Below are positions 31,299 through 41,710 of a DNA stretch of 64,000 bases, in pieces. The position numbers and the translations under genes were made by a program. Position 1 is the first letter of the stretch, and each line of letters begins with the position of its first letter. A model generated the notes under the pieces. That model saw only the letters and a list, made by a program, of their open reading frames with translations, was not told the DNA's origin and did no database searches. Origin of the DNA: Cadophora sp. MPI-SDFR-AT-0126 (taxonomy: Eukaryota; Ascomycota; Leotiomycetes; Helotiales; Ploettnerulaceae); assembly GCA_020747065.1 (NCBI GenBank), contig JAGMVK010000021.1, forward strand, positions 930,001 to 994,000. The letters run 5' to 3'.

Positions 31299-33160
31299 AT
31301 GGGTATATCTCAAGCCAATGATTTTCAAACCGATGGCACAGTAGTAGACGCGACATCTCACTCGACAGGAAACGATTTGAACAATAACGATGTGGCAGCT
31401 CCTGCTCCAAAGTATACGTCGTATCTTGAGTATATTGCGGCCCTAAAAAAGTATTCAAGTGGTTACAAAGAACTTCATGAGATATTCACGTATACGAGTT
31501 TGGGCCCTGGGACATTCCGAGCTTTACTCATAGACACCATGGCATCAGGAAACGTGACGAACAAACTTTTTGCTTTTGAGCAGCTGCATGAACTTGAGTC
31601 TACAGCAGAGTCTTTTGCAAGACTTACAGAAATCAATGAAAGTATTATCTCTGAGCTTGAGAAGCAGACAGAGAGCGCCTTGCAGGCCAGAGTCATCGTC
31701 ATCGAGATTTGGGACCGACGCGAGAGCGGAGTGCGAACAGTTATTGACAAAATCGGGTTACAGTATGATATCGATCCAGCCTTTTTCCTGCATTTCTTCA
31801 TCGCAGGATACGATTATCGAACATCCAACCATAGCACTATAAGACGTCCCCTGCCGAAAGCCCCGAGATTCCTTCGGTTCCATGGAAGCATGGTAGCGAT
31901 AATCTTACCATGTACTCATGAGGGCGGATCAAAGTACAACACAGGTGATCTTGCTCTGTAATCTTCATATCATACGCGAGATCTAACTTCTTGATGTGCT
32001 AGTATTGATACTTTCTGTAGTACCACAATTTGATCCAGACATCCATCCCTTACTTTTTCAACCAACGCCCAAGTATTTACAACAGTCTCGAAATATCATC
32101 GAATATGGCAGCAAAACAGAGTTACAGAGGAGAAAATATTTTCTGGTACTCAACGGACTACCAAGAATGGATACTGTCACACGAGCGCAATGCTGTTGTC
32201 GCAAATGACCTCGATCCGTTGAGTTACATAGTACTGTGGCTGGAATACAAGACCTACGACCTATCTATTTCGACCCGAGATCTCGAGTATACGATGTACA
32301 AATTCGAGAACGACCGGAGTAGTGACGATGAGTGGACAGAGCGGACAGCTTATGGTACCTCTGAACTGGAAAAGGCTATCTATGTCTTTGAAGACCTTTT
32401 CCAAAGTGTCAGGGAATATTCAAAAATCCGTTCCCGACCTAAATCGATACCCGGTCTTGACGCTGTTATCAGCTTCTATGATCGCACAGTCACTGATGCA
32501 CGGACAGTGCTTCATCTAAGCACGAGGAGAGTACAAAAACGCCTGACAGAAATGTCAATAGAAGAATCTAGTAGATCGGTCCAAGAAGCTATTTCTGTGA
32601 AACGACCTACACAATTAGCACTTGTTTTCATTCCGCTGAGCTTCGTATCTTCCGTTTTCGGAATGAATTTGAACGAACTGACCGGTGTCGGACCACATAT
32701 CTGGGTTTTTGTCACCACTGCCATCTGCCTGTTGGCTACTGTGCTGTTATTTGTGCCTATAACGAATCGCCTCCGGGAGAATTGGAAGAGAAGGGAAAAC
32801 AAGCTTTTTCTTTACAAACGAGAGAAGATGATGTTCATATATCTTTGTTTGAAACAAAGACGCTTGTCCTTACTAAGGATGGGCATTCTTCTTGCGCTTC
32901 TTACAAATGGCCGTTATGGCGACTTCGACGCTACACGTGCCTTGAGACAGGTTGTGAGGGAGCAAGAAAGGCGGGGGGTCATGATGAAGTATAGGATTTC
33001 ATGTCATCGAGCGTCCTTCAGGCTGTTCATGCTCGACCTTGACCTGCACCAAGTCGACCAGGGAAGAACTGCAGCGATCGGAGACTTGAACATACGAAAT
33101 ATGGACGGCTGGGCATTTCGAAGGGCTGCAGATGGATTCTTCGGATGGCGAGCACGCTAA
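31299..33160 (+). CDS. CorA-like divalent-cation transporter-type membrane protein; intron or frameshift unresolved
   Basis: The C-terminal part is clear: a long helical region (ELEKAIYVFEDLFQSVREY, RRVQKRLTEM), then TM1 ending in FGMN and TM2 (IWVFVTTAICLLATVLLF), the CorA/Alr1 hallmark in which GMN forms the pore selectivity loop. A basic tail of about 130 residues follows. The N-terminal part starts at ATG 31299. Joining the halves is ambiguous. A good 58-nt intron (31945-32002, CTAAC branch) leads into a frame reading PQFDPDIHPLLFQP that must then shift by one base near the AAAA run at 32113-32116; alternatively introns 31893-32020 or 31958-32085 keep frame directly. The protein is either intact with a longer intron or recently frameshifted. 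Fungal relatives are mostly uncharacterised and may not transport Mg. Confidence 0.72.
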
Positions 33161-33416
33161 CGTTTGTGTTGCCTCTTACTGTATCGCTGTGCGCATCACT
33201 CATAGTCAATAAGGACTGTCAAGTAATCGAAACAGTCTGCAAGTAATTCAAGTGCTTCACTTCGCCTTCTCGGGCTTAATTGCAAAAATGAGAAGTCCTT
33301 TGATCGCCCTTCCTCTCAGTAACCCGGCCCTCTTAATGTTCCAAAATGCGGCATTTGAAACCCCTCATTATCTCTCAATCTACCTACTTCTTTCTCCTTT
33401 GTCTCTATTCCAAACA

Positions 33417-34838
33417 TCAGTAGGAACCCCGATAATTCACTCGCTCACGGCTCCTCTTCATAACGAAATCGTCCTCGGACTCCACTTCCATCGGCCCGGG
33501 TGCCGGCGCATCGTTCTCATGCAGCCCTCCATGCATATACACTTCTGGATTGACTGGTGGAGGAGGCCCTGGCCTGGGCCTTGAGTCCGAGCTCAGATAC
33601 TCCGACCGCCGCGGTATGCGTATCTCACCTCTCGATCTGTATCCTTCGTCGTACGAAGAGCTGGTGGCGGGAGGAGGGCCTCCATGGCTCTGCGCTCGGC
33701 GGAGTTCGTACTCGCTATGTGGTCTGTGTGCGTAGTAAGACTGGGGTGGGGCGGGAGGATATGAAGGACGTCTCGATGTGAAGTAGATTCGTTCGTGCAT
33801 GTCCTCCCATTCCTCTTGATTTTCTGCCTTTTCCCGTTTTAACATCTCTCTTTCTAAGTCATCCCTTCTGATTTCTCTTTCTACCCTTATCTCTCGTTCC
33901 TTCATCTTTTCCCGGTCTCTCATCATCTCTTGTTCTCTCTCCTCTCGCTCTCTCTGCTCTCGCTCTCTCCCCCAATCTCTTTCTCTCTCTCTCCTTTCGT
34001 CCTCGCCCATTGGAAAGACCGTTTCTGCTTCAAAGGTGGGCCCGGGACCCGGTCCCCGGGGTTTAGGCCTCGGTCGACTAGGAGCTTCGTAGTTGTCGTC
34101 GTCGTCTGGGCCGCGATGTCTCCTCCGGACTCTTATAGGAGGCCGTTCATATTCATGGTAGGTCCCTCGGAAACTCGTTTGGGTCTTCAGCCGGTCAGCC
34201 GGACCACGAGACATGCGATGGACAAGCTCTTCGTCATCCTGTTCGCTGGCCTCATCCTCGCTCGACTCTAGCACAGGCTCACTGGCTCTACCCATTCTAC
34301 TCCTCCGTTCCCTCTCATGTCCCACTCCCTCCTCAGTCACGGGCCAAGCGGCCCGAACCGTCGGACCGTAGATGGGAGCCCGAGCGCCTGGTGGTAGCGG
34401 CTCCACTTCGACACCATACTCCTCCAGCAGAATATCGCACAGCTCTTCGATCTCGTCTTCCTTCTCCTCAGCTTCCTCCCTCTCCATGTATTTCGCGTCG
34501 AACCCTTCCGGGCGTGAGCTCATGCGGCGGCGTTGGCGCTCGATGCGCGAAAAGCGTTGCTTTTCCTCGAGCTCCGCAACGGCGGCATCGGCTTCGGCTT
34601 GGATACTCTCTAGAACCGAGCGCTTGCGAGCAGCGAGTTCCTCCCGCGATATCGATGTCGCGTTCCATGTGGCTCGAGAAGATGCGCCAGTGGGTGCCGC
34701 GAAGTGAGGATTAGCGCTTCCATAGTCGTAGGAGCGCTCTCTTCGCGGCGGGGCTGGTTCATATCGCGGACCGAAACCTGCTCCAGAGCTATGGAAATGG
34801 AAGGGCTCGCCATGGTCAGAGTCGTGCCTTGATGACAT
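33417..34838 (-). CDS. Arg/Glu-rich low-complexity protein, function unknown
   Basis: One uninterrupted frame of 473 residues from ATG 34838. The N-terminal third contains a conserved-looking helix (EELAARKRSVLESIQAEADA) and an acidic segment EEAEEKEDEIEELCDILLEE. The centre is a long run of mixed Arg/Glu, probably an extended charged alpha-helix, between disordered Pro/Arg/Ser regions. No domain is recognised. The length of the open frame supports a real gene, although the repetitive RE codons also open the opposite strand. It is convergent with the CorA-like gene, and the next minus-strand gene starts about 1.4 kb upstream. Confidence 0.7.
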   Translation of the reverse strand: MSSRHDSDHGEPFHFHSSGAGFGPRYEPAPPRRERSYDYGSANPHFAAPTGASSRATWNATSISREELAARKRSVLESIQAEADAAVAELEEKQRFSRIERQRRRMSSRPEGFDAKYMEREEAEEKEDEIEELCDILLEEYGVEVEPLPPGARAPIYGPTVRAAWPVTEEGVGHERERRSRMGRASEPVLESSEDEASEQDDEELVHRMSRGPADRLKTQTSFRGTYHEYERPPIRVRRRHRGPDDDDNYEAPSRPRPKPRGPGPGPTFEAETVFPMGEDERRERERDWGREREQREREEREQEMMRDREKMKEREIRVEREIRRDDLEREMLKREKAENQEEWEDMHERIYFTSRRPSYPPAPPQSYYAHRPHSEYELRRAQSHGGPPPATSSSYDEGYRSRGEIRIPRRSEYLSSDSRPRPGPPPPVNPEVYMHGGLHENDAPAPGPMEVESEDDFVMKRSRERVNYRGSY

Positions 34839-35229
34839 GATTTGATATGAACTCGAGACGTAAGGATGTTTTGGGAGTCTGCTGGCAAGGTTAGGAAGTC
34901 TAATAGTGGGGTTAAAATCAGGTCAGCTCAGGTCAGGTAGATAAGGATTAAGCGAAGTCTGCGATTGATCTTACAGGAATTTGGTTGAATAGGATAAGCG
35001 CCAGAGCAGGTAGCGAGGCAACGAATGTACTCCAACTTCGAACTATCACCATTTGCCGTAGTTGGTATATTTGCATTCGAATAAGAATTCTGTATCTCAT
35101 ATATTCATATATTCATATCTACAGATCTTCAAAATAAGAAACTCGTTATTCATTCATTCATACCTTTTCCGAGACTTCCCTTTGGTGTCTGACTGATAGC
35201 AGATGGGACGCGCTAGATGCTTTCATCTA
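34839..35229. other. Gap upstream of the Arg/Glu-rich gene
   Basis: About 390 nt: promoter of the 33417-34838 gene and 3' region of the next minus-strand gene. A short (ATTCAT)n-like repeat occurs at about 35098-35117. Confidence 0.5.
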
Positions 35230-36240
35230 TCAGGGAGCTGGCAGTGGCAGGAATCGACGACCCGCATGGCCATCGGTATCCGAATCAGATCCATAGTCTC
35301 TATCCACACGCTCGGTCGAGAGATTTCCGGCAGACTTCTTTCTGCGTACAAAGTACATCTGACCTTTACTGCCTTTCTCAATGCCAAGTACTCCAACAGA
35401 TCGTGATCTTGAGCGAGCCCGTGATTTCGGCCTATGAGTGATCCTATACCTACTACCGCTACGGCTCTGGCTGTAGAATGGCGCCCCCCCTCTCATTAGA
35501 TGCAAAGCATACCCGACTATTTGGTCTTCGATGTCATTTGTTAGCTCCAACTCGTCGAGAATGGCATCTCTGAACGCCACTCTCCGTCCTACCACGCTCC
35601 ATCTATCCACGGGACTCGTCCTCACCATCGCCCCTCCTCCCGCACCTACCGCTCCTCCATCTCCTCCTCCTTGACCTCCTGCTCTCCCTTCTACTCCTGC
35701 TCCCACTCCTCCTGCCACTCCTCCTGCCGCGGCTCCTCCAGGCCCAGTCAACGGAATCAAAACTCCAACGTTCACCAATCCAACATGAGTCAACATTGTC
35801 AAGTAGATGTTGATACTTTGCGCCGGCAGAATCAACTTATCCCTAAACGGCTGTTTGTCCGTCATCACAAACCTATACCTCGCCCACGCCTTAGCAAACC
35901 TCTCCTTCAGCCCCTTCGACATGCCCTTCGGCTTCGCTCTCCTGCCCGCGCGCAGCTCCACCAGCTTCCTGCACTTGGCCAGGAATTGGCCCAGGTCTTG
36001 CATGTTCAGCGTTGTGCTCTGGACGAGCGTCTTCAGGTCTGCAGCCTGCTGCGCATTGATGTACCGGTACAGCGTGTCTTGGCAGGAGGGCGAGTTGAGT
36101 GAGTTGATGCAGATGAGGAGGCACTCGGCCTCGGCACGTAGACCGATAAAGTCGTCCTGGGCGGAGCGAAGGTCTGTGATGAAGGTGGCGACGCGGATGC
36201 CGAGGTCAAAGAGGCCGACGATGGTGCCAGGCCAGTCCAT
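35230..36240 (-). CDS. Protein with fungal HeLo/STAND-type N-terminal region
   Basis: 336 residues in one exon from ATG 36240. The N-terminus (VGLFDLGIRVATFITDLRSA, then FIGLRAEAECLLICINSL) has the helical pattern of the short N-terminal domains found on fungal NLR-like/HET proteins and their stand-alone versions. No NACHT or repeat domain follows. Instead there is a Gly/Ala-rich linker at about 165-200, another helical segment (RDAILDELELTNDIEDQ) and a basic Ser/Arg tail. Such stand-alone proteins are sometimes partners in heterokaryon-incompatibility or immunity-like signalling, but here that is only a resemblance. Nothing nearby is an obvious partner. Confidence 0.65.
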   Translation of the reverse strand: MDWPGTIVGLFDLGIRVATFITDLRSAQDDFIGLRAEAECLLICINSLNSPSCQDTLYRYINAQQAADLKTLVQSTTLNMQDLGQFLAKCRKLVELRAGRRAKPKGMSKGLKERFAKAWARYRFVMTDKQPFRDKLILPAQSINIYLTMLTHVGLVNVGVLIPLTGPGGAAAGGVAGGVGAGVEGRAGGQGGGDGGAVGAGGGAMVRTSPVDRWSVVGRRVAFRDAILDELELTNDIEDQIVGYALHLMRGGAPFYSQSRSGSRYRITHRPKSRARSRSRSVGVLGIEKGSKGQMYFVRRKKSAGNLSTERVDRDYGSDSDTDGHAGRRFLPLPAP

Positions 36241-38447
36241 GCTTTCTAAGTGTTGCTGTGGGGGGTGCGGCCGGAGTGTATGTATTGATGATGACCCGGG
36301 GGCTCGAGGGGTGAGACATAGAATATCACGATCAAACCCGCTGATGAACGAAATGTCTGTCTAAAGAGCTGAACTCAAGCTGAACAATGGAATTATGATC
36401 GTGCGGCTGATATGCCATCCATCACATGCGGACATGACTGCATGCATGTCCGATAGCCAATTACTGGCTTCGCTAGGACAACGCCATGCACCCCACTGTA
36501 TGCGCATTTTGCTCATAATTCAAGTCCCATTCCTTTTAAAGAAAATCTCATTGATAACAAAAGACAACGATGGTTTGCATAATTTCTTCTAGTGCGAAGA
36601 CATGGTACTGCGTACAAGCAAATCTGAGAGTAAGGCGTAGAATGAGCGAGAATTGGCCCCGCTGTAAGATGACCTCTTTATGGTACTTTGGAACATAACT
36701 TTACAGGGCGTGCGCAGCCACAGATGGAACCCATTTCACATTCTACTATCGCATCCCATGCTTTCCCAATATGCCCTGTGTTGTTATGACACTGACATTA
36801 GGAATTTGCAGTATTATACATGACCGCGCTCTGAGCAAAAGCCTATGTGGAACGAGAATCATTCAAGACCGAAAGTAACAATTTTACGAACGCGAAATGG
36901 CCCAAAACCAGTTCAGCGCCGAAGCCCATTAGATCCACTAGGGACTATCTTAAAGAATGCCTGATCTAGCCAAATTCAAAAATAGCAGATGGTTCTTTTT
37001 CTGTGGATTACCCCTCGCCAATAAGAGCTGTACAAGTCTGTCCTGGACGTATTAATATCCGTCGACTTTCACTGAAAGGCTGAGAAAGGAAGATCTGAAT
37101 CCCATCCTTTCAAACTTGCTGAAACCCGAGAAAACTTCATGATTCTCCTTCCCTTTAGACAAAAAAATTGTATCCAAGAACACCAGATAGGAGACGTGAT
37201 TCAACTTATGAATATTAACGGTAGTACGAGGTATAATTCTGCTTGCAGATGGTGGCCAAAGGACTAAATCTGATTAGCCTTTGTTACATTATGATATAGA
37301 ATCTTGGTATTATAGAGACAATTTGCTCAGAAAAAGCTTGTGGAAGCTCATCTCTAAGGATAGCAAACTCGCTGCAACTGGTAGTTGTAAGGAACAGAGA
37401 CATTCGTCACTCTCGCCTGCAAGTGAGGAACGGCTCTGTTCAAAGATACCGCGGTAGATTGAGTGATTGCTCCATCAGGTATAGATCGATGGAAACAATT
37501 CCTATGAATACAAAGCATCCTAGATTGCAAAAGACATGGCGATGTGTAAAAATGAGCGTAAGATCTGATAGCTGTCGATCTTTGCTCCCCCTCTGAGAAA
37601 TTTAAGTCAGATAAGGCCAGTAAGGTTGTCAGAGGGCCACTGACATCATCAGGACACTGTCTCAAAAAGCTTGCTGATCATAATGAGTCGTAACATACTC
37701 CCACACCTTGTGGAGTGAGCCCCGAAGTAACATGCCCTGTACTTGCAACTGATCCGGCAACAATGTCAAAAGCCTTTGATTTGCAGGGCTCGGTACTCCA
37801 ATAAGTCACTGCATTGAAGTAAGTGGAAATGATCACTGACAGTACGTCGGAATAAGTAAGATCGGAAGCCGATCATTAGCAACAGGTAGAACCGAAGATC
37901 AAAATAGTTGAGCTTAGTGAGGATATTCCATCATTCGATCCTCCATAAGCACCAATGTACGTACACTAAGACAAATATTGTTATGTCACATCCAATACTT
38001 GATCTTCCTGTTCCAGGTTTGACCTCATAGTTGTAGATATACTAAGTAATATCCTGTCAGGATGAAAGGAAGAGACCAAGTGATGTGCAGGTCGTGGATG
38101 CTCAGTACGAAATACGAGTCAGCCGACGTCCCAATCTGGCGCCCGGCTGACCGCCAAGGGTCGCTCGGCTGCGACTCTGATCAGACGCTTCGTCGAAACA
38201 TCTCTAGAACAAACAACAGACAAGTTCATCTGTTTGTCGTCACCCTTTTCGGATGCAGCAGCATCCTGTAAGACTGTGCGCTGTCATGTCAATCATTGTC
38301 CGTTTCGTGCTGCGCGACGTGGTTGAAGGGCTGTGCGACTTGCCCCACCAGATCCGTTTCACTCCTATTTCGTATATCTGGTCGGCCCTTCTGCCGGCTC
38401 AGGATGGAGTTCTCTCGCAAGAAAATGTCATTTGTGTATTTTTCGAT
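36241..38447. other. 2.2-kb gene-free stretch before GH76
   Basis: No supported gene on either strand; only short unrelated frames. The last few hundred bases are the promoter of the GH76 gene. Confidence 0.5.
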
Positions 38448-39635
38448 ATGTTGTTTAATAATTTGAAGTCGATTTTCCTGCTCTCGTCTGCTGTGCAGCT
38501 CTCAAATGCAGCAGCGAATGATTATCAAGCCAATGCAGAAGCGGCGCTTTCAACGCTCCAAAAATGGTATAATACTAATACAGGAATCTGGAATACCACT
38601 GGATGGTGGAACAGTGCCAACTGCCTCACGACGATTGGAGATTTGGCTGCAGTGGATGGAAATGTTAGATCAGCAGCTGAGAAAGTCTTCTCGAATACCC
38701 TCGTGCAGGCACAGAAGTACAACCTCCAACAGACGAAAGTCATCACGCCTGACTTCAACATGCAAACCTTCGAGGGACGAAACATTCCAGTGGACCTCCT
38801 GAAAATTGCTGTTGCCGCCAACCCAAAGGGATTTCTGAATGGATATTACGACGATGAGGGCTGGTGGGCTTTGGGCTGGATTCAGGCTTACGACGTCACG
38901 GGAAACCAAGACTATCTCGACACTGCAGTTGACATCTTCAAAGACATGAAAAATGGATCTGAGCCAGACTGTGGTGGTGGGATCTGGTGGGATAAAGCCA
39001 ATACGTACGTCAACGCCATTGCCAACGAGCTATACCTCAGTGTCGCTTCACATCTTGCGAATCGGGTCCCATCTCAGAAGCAAACCTATCTCGATATCGC
39101 CACCGAGCAGTGGGACTGGTTCCAGAACACAGGAATGATTAATTCCCAGGACCTTATCAATGATGGCCTCAACAACAAATGCAAGAACAACAACGGCACG
39201 GTCTGGTCCTACAACCAAGGCGTCATCCTCGGCGGCCTCGTGGAACTCAACAAAGCAGCCCCAAATTCATCATACCTGTCGAAAGCCAACGCCATCGCTA
39301 AAGCAGCTATCAAAGCACTTTCCGTCGACGGTGTGCTGCACGATCCCTGCGAGCCCAACTGTGGAGCCGATGGAAACCAGTTTAAGGGAATTTTCATGCG
39401 GAACCTACAGATCCTGCAATCAGCAAGCCCGGATAATGCGTATCTGGAATTCTTTGCATCGAATGCGGCGAGCATTTGGAACAAGGATCGAAGCAAATCT
39501 GGGAATGAGCTGAGTGTGGATTGGGATGGACCGTATGTCAGTCCGGCGAATGCGAGTACTCAGAGCTCAGCGCTAGATGCACTGGTTGCGGCGGCTGCTT
39601 TCCAAGACCAACTGGGGAATGGAATTTCGTCCTAA
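38448..39635 (+). CDS. Secreted GH76 endo-alpha-1,6-mannanase
   Basis: 395 residues in one exon. The frame is open further upstream, but ATG 38448 starts a standard signal peptide (hydrophobic core, cleavage probably after SNAAA), so it is chosen. The GH76 active-site motif YYDDEGWWALGW is present with the Asp135-Asp136 pair that acts as nucleophile and acid/base. Conserved CGGGIWWDK and the C-terminal repeat-like SALDALVAAAAF also fit. GH76 enzymes cleave alpha-1,6-mannan backbones; fungal members remodel the cell wall (Dcw1/Dfg5 relatives, which are GPI-anchored) or degrade yeast mannan. No hydrophobic GPI-attachment tail is seen here, which favours a freely secreted enzyme. Confidence 0.92.
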   Translation: MLFNNLKSIFLLSSAVQLSNAAANDYQANAEAALSTLQKWYNTNTGIWNTTGWWNSANCLTTIGDLAAVDGNVRSAAEKVFSNTLVQAQKYNLQQTKVITPDFNMQTFEGRNIPVDLLKIAVAANPKGFLNGYYDDEGWWALGWIQAYDVTGNQDYLDTAVDIFKDMKNGSEPDCGGGIWWDKANTYVNAIANELYLSVASHLANRVPSQKQTYLDIATEQWDWFQNTGMINSQDLINDGLNNKCKNNNGTVWSYNQGVILGGLVELNKAAPNSSYLSKANAIAKAAIKALSVDGVLHDPCEPNCGADGNQFKGIFMRNLQILQSASPDNAYLEFFASNAASIWNKDRSKSGNELSVDWDGPYVSPANASTQSSALDALVAAAAFQDQLGNGISS

Positions 39636-40339
39636 TGTGTTGAGATAATTGGATGTTACGAAGGTGTAGACCATGGGATATTTAGAAGCGTGAGGTATGA
39701 GCCGGAGGCGCAGATGGGACGGATATTCTCAAAACCTTCATGAATAGGGGCATTGAGGTGGCAATTGAGGCTCAGAAGGTTCATCCCGGATATGCATAAT
39801 GATATGCGTATGATGAGGGGCCCGCTACGGCTTGTTATTTATGCTTCTTTAGCTATGGAGGAAGCGAGGTAGATCCCGGCAGGTGATGCTGCTCAGCACC
39901 AAGCGAGTCTTGTTTTGCTTTCTCGGCCAGATATGTAGTCTGAAACACATTTTCCAAGTACAATACGTGAAAATGACAAACAATATAATTCTGTCGTACA
40001 ACCGTGTCTCTCTGCGCGAATCGTGTCAAGTGGTTCGAGGGTTCGCTTCGTGTTCCGAAACGAACTCGAGATCTGAGGCGTGGGCCACAAGTTCATGGCT
40101 AGATGTCTTTGGACAGATGAACTGTTCGGATGTTTCTCTTCATTGCTTGTTTCTCGTCCCTGTCAGGAACGCGCGGTTCGTTTTGAGTTCCCTTGCTTCA
40201 GGGGCGGAAAGTCAATAGATCAGATGGTCTTGGCAGGGGGATGTTTTGAAACTTTGGCACGTTCTCTTCAGGCACGTGAATACACTCGATTACGAAATAA
40301 GATAAGCTTGGTTGGATAAAGAATTTAAGTACAAAACGA
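39636..40339. other. Gap between GH76 and the HPD-containing protein
   Basis: About 700 nt between the 3' ends of two convergent genes. No supported gene. Confidence 0.5.
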
Positions 40340-41710
40340 TCACAGAAACTCCGACGACCTCCCAGAAGAGACATTCAGAATATCCGTCACTACTCTGCAA
40401 ATCATATCCGTGCTCATTCTGTACGCGGCCGTCATCTCTGAAGCCCGAGTCCAGCGGCAAACACTATCCGGATGCCACTTCTGGCACTCCTTTCTCAGCA
40501 ATTTGGATCTGTCGGCCCCCTTTGGCAAGGATTTGTCAAGGAAAGTCTTGACGTTCGATGCGCAAACATCCTGTAGTAATTCCGATTTGACGGGCCATGG
40601 AATCGCTTCCCTTAAGCCGCCATCTCCAGATCTTGAAGCTCTGAACTTGGTCCACTTGTCCTGGTACTTCACCCAAGCCTGATCCCATTCCGCCTGCTCT
40701 TTCTCTTCCTGCTCGCGCTTCTCCCGTTCCGCTTTCTCAGCTCGCTCTCTTGCTCTCTGGCGAATCCGCTCATTGCTAGCTGCATTCTCAGCATCGCGCT
40801 TTTTCTTGGCTTCTTCCTTCTCTTTTCGTTCCTTCTCGGCACGTTCTCGTTCCAGACGAGCTTTTTCTTGCTCTTCTCTCTCTTGTCTTTCTCTCGCAGC
40901 CTTTGCAGCGCGTTCTCGAGCCTGTTGCCGACGCTTTCGTTCAGCCTCGGCTTCCCTTGCTTCTTCTTCCTCTTTTTCTTTCCGCTCGCGCTCCGCTCTG
41001 GCTTTGTCCGCTTTCTCCTGTGCTTGTCGTCGAATTCGTTCCCTAGTGGCTTCAGCTCGCTCTCTGTCCAGACGCTCACGCTCCAGTCGCTCTCTCTCCT
41101 TCCTCGCACTTTCTTGGTCTTTTCGGCGATTTCTTGTCGAGGAGAAATCCTCTTCCTCTTCTGACTCCTCGTCAGAAGTGAAATCAATGGAATCTTCTTC
41201 CGAATTCGCTTCTTCTGACTCTTCACCCGACGAACTTTCAGACTGCTGCCCTTGCATTTTCTCCTCAACTTCCTCCATGAGTTCCCTAAGTTTACGAAGC
41301 TGCTCCTGCAAGTCTTTCATGGTCTGGTTCCGGCCATCTTCCCTCGTGGTCCGCTTCTTCGTACCGCTGTTGATTCTCTGGACTTTTGGCAGTTTCCTGC
41401 GCCATTGCGAGAGGATATCGGAAGCTTGGCCTTGGTGAAAGCGGACGCAGAGCGCCTCTCCGGCCATGGTCTTTAGTCGAGAGAGAACGACTGGGTCGTC
41501 GGGTTGGAGGTACGATATGTCATCAAGGGTCTTGGTGATGGACTGTCGGTTCCATTGATTGATAGCCATCCGACAGCGGCGTCCTTGCGAGGGTGCATAG
41601 CCGACGCAGGTGATTCGCTCGTATCCTGGATCGGTATTGATGATACCGAGTGTTGTGGTTGGGTCCCAAAGCTTTTGAGAACTGCGAGAAGAATTGTTGA
41701 AAGCGCCCAT
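40340..41710 (-). CDS. Charged coiled-coil protein with conserved N-terminal module and HPD-containing C-terminus
   Basis: 456 residues from ATG 41710 (an alternative TTG lies 15 nt upstream). Three parts are visible. The N-terminal module, ITCVGYAPSQGRRCRMAINQ, has paired cysteines and recurs in several fungal proteins. The acidic and then Arg/Glu/Lys-rich centre (about 130-360) is predicted to be one long charged helix. The compact C-terminus contains WPVKSELLQDV, LLRKECQKWHPDSVC and MICRVVTDIL; the RKEC-x-x-WHPD pattern resembles the J-like HPD segment of NFKBIL1-type proteins. The protein is probably nuclear or cytosolic, since no signal peptide or membrane segment is seen. No function is established for this architecture to my knowledge. 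Confidence 0.75.
   Translation of the reverse strand: MGAFNNSSRSSQKLWDPTTTLGIINTDPGYERITCVGYAPSQGRRCRMAINQWNRQSITKTLDDISYLQPDDPVVLSRLKTMAGEALCVRFHQGQASDILSQWRRKLPKVQRINSGTKKRTTREDGRNQTMKDLQEQLRKLRELMEEVEEKMQGQQSESSSGEESEEANSEEDSIDFTSDEESEEEEDFSSTRNRRKDQESARKERERLERERLDRERAEATRERIRRQAQEKADKARAERERKEKEEEEAREAEAERKRRQQARERAAKAARERQEREEQEKARLERERAEKERKEKEEAKKKRDAENAASNERIRQRARERAEKAEREKREQEEKEQAEWDQAWVKYQDKWTKFRASRSGDGGLREAIPWPVKSELLQDVCASNVKTFLDKSLPKGADRSKLLRKECQKWHPDSVCRWTRASEMTAAYRMSTDMICRVVTDILNVSSGRSSEFL

Noticed and set aside
40773..41438. 221-codon plus-strand Ser/Arg/Phe-rich frame
   Set aside because: It is the mirror of the Arg/Glu/Lys-rich helix encoded on the minus strand; purine-rich coding DNA opens the opposite strand.
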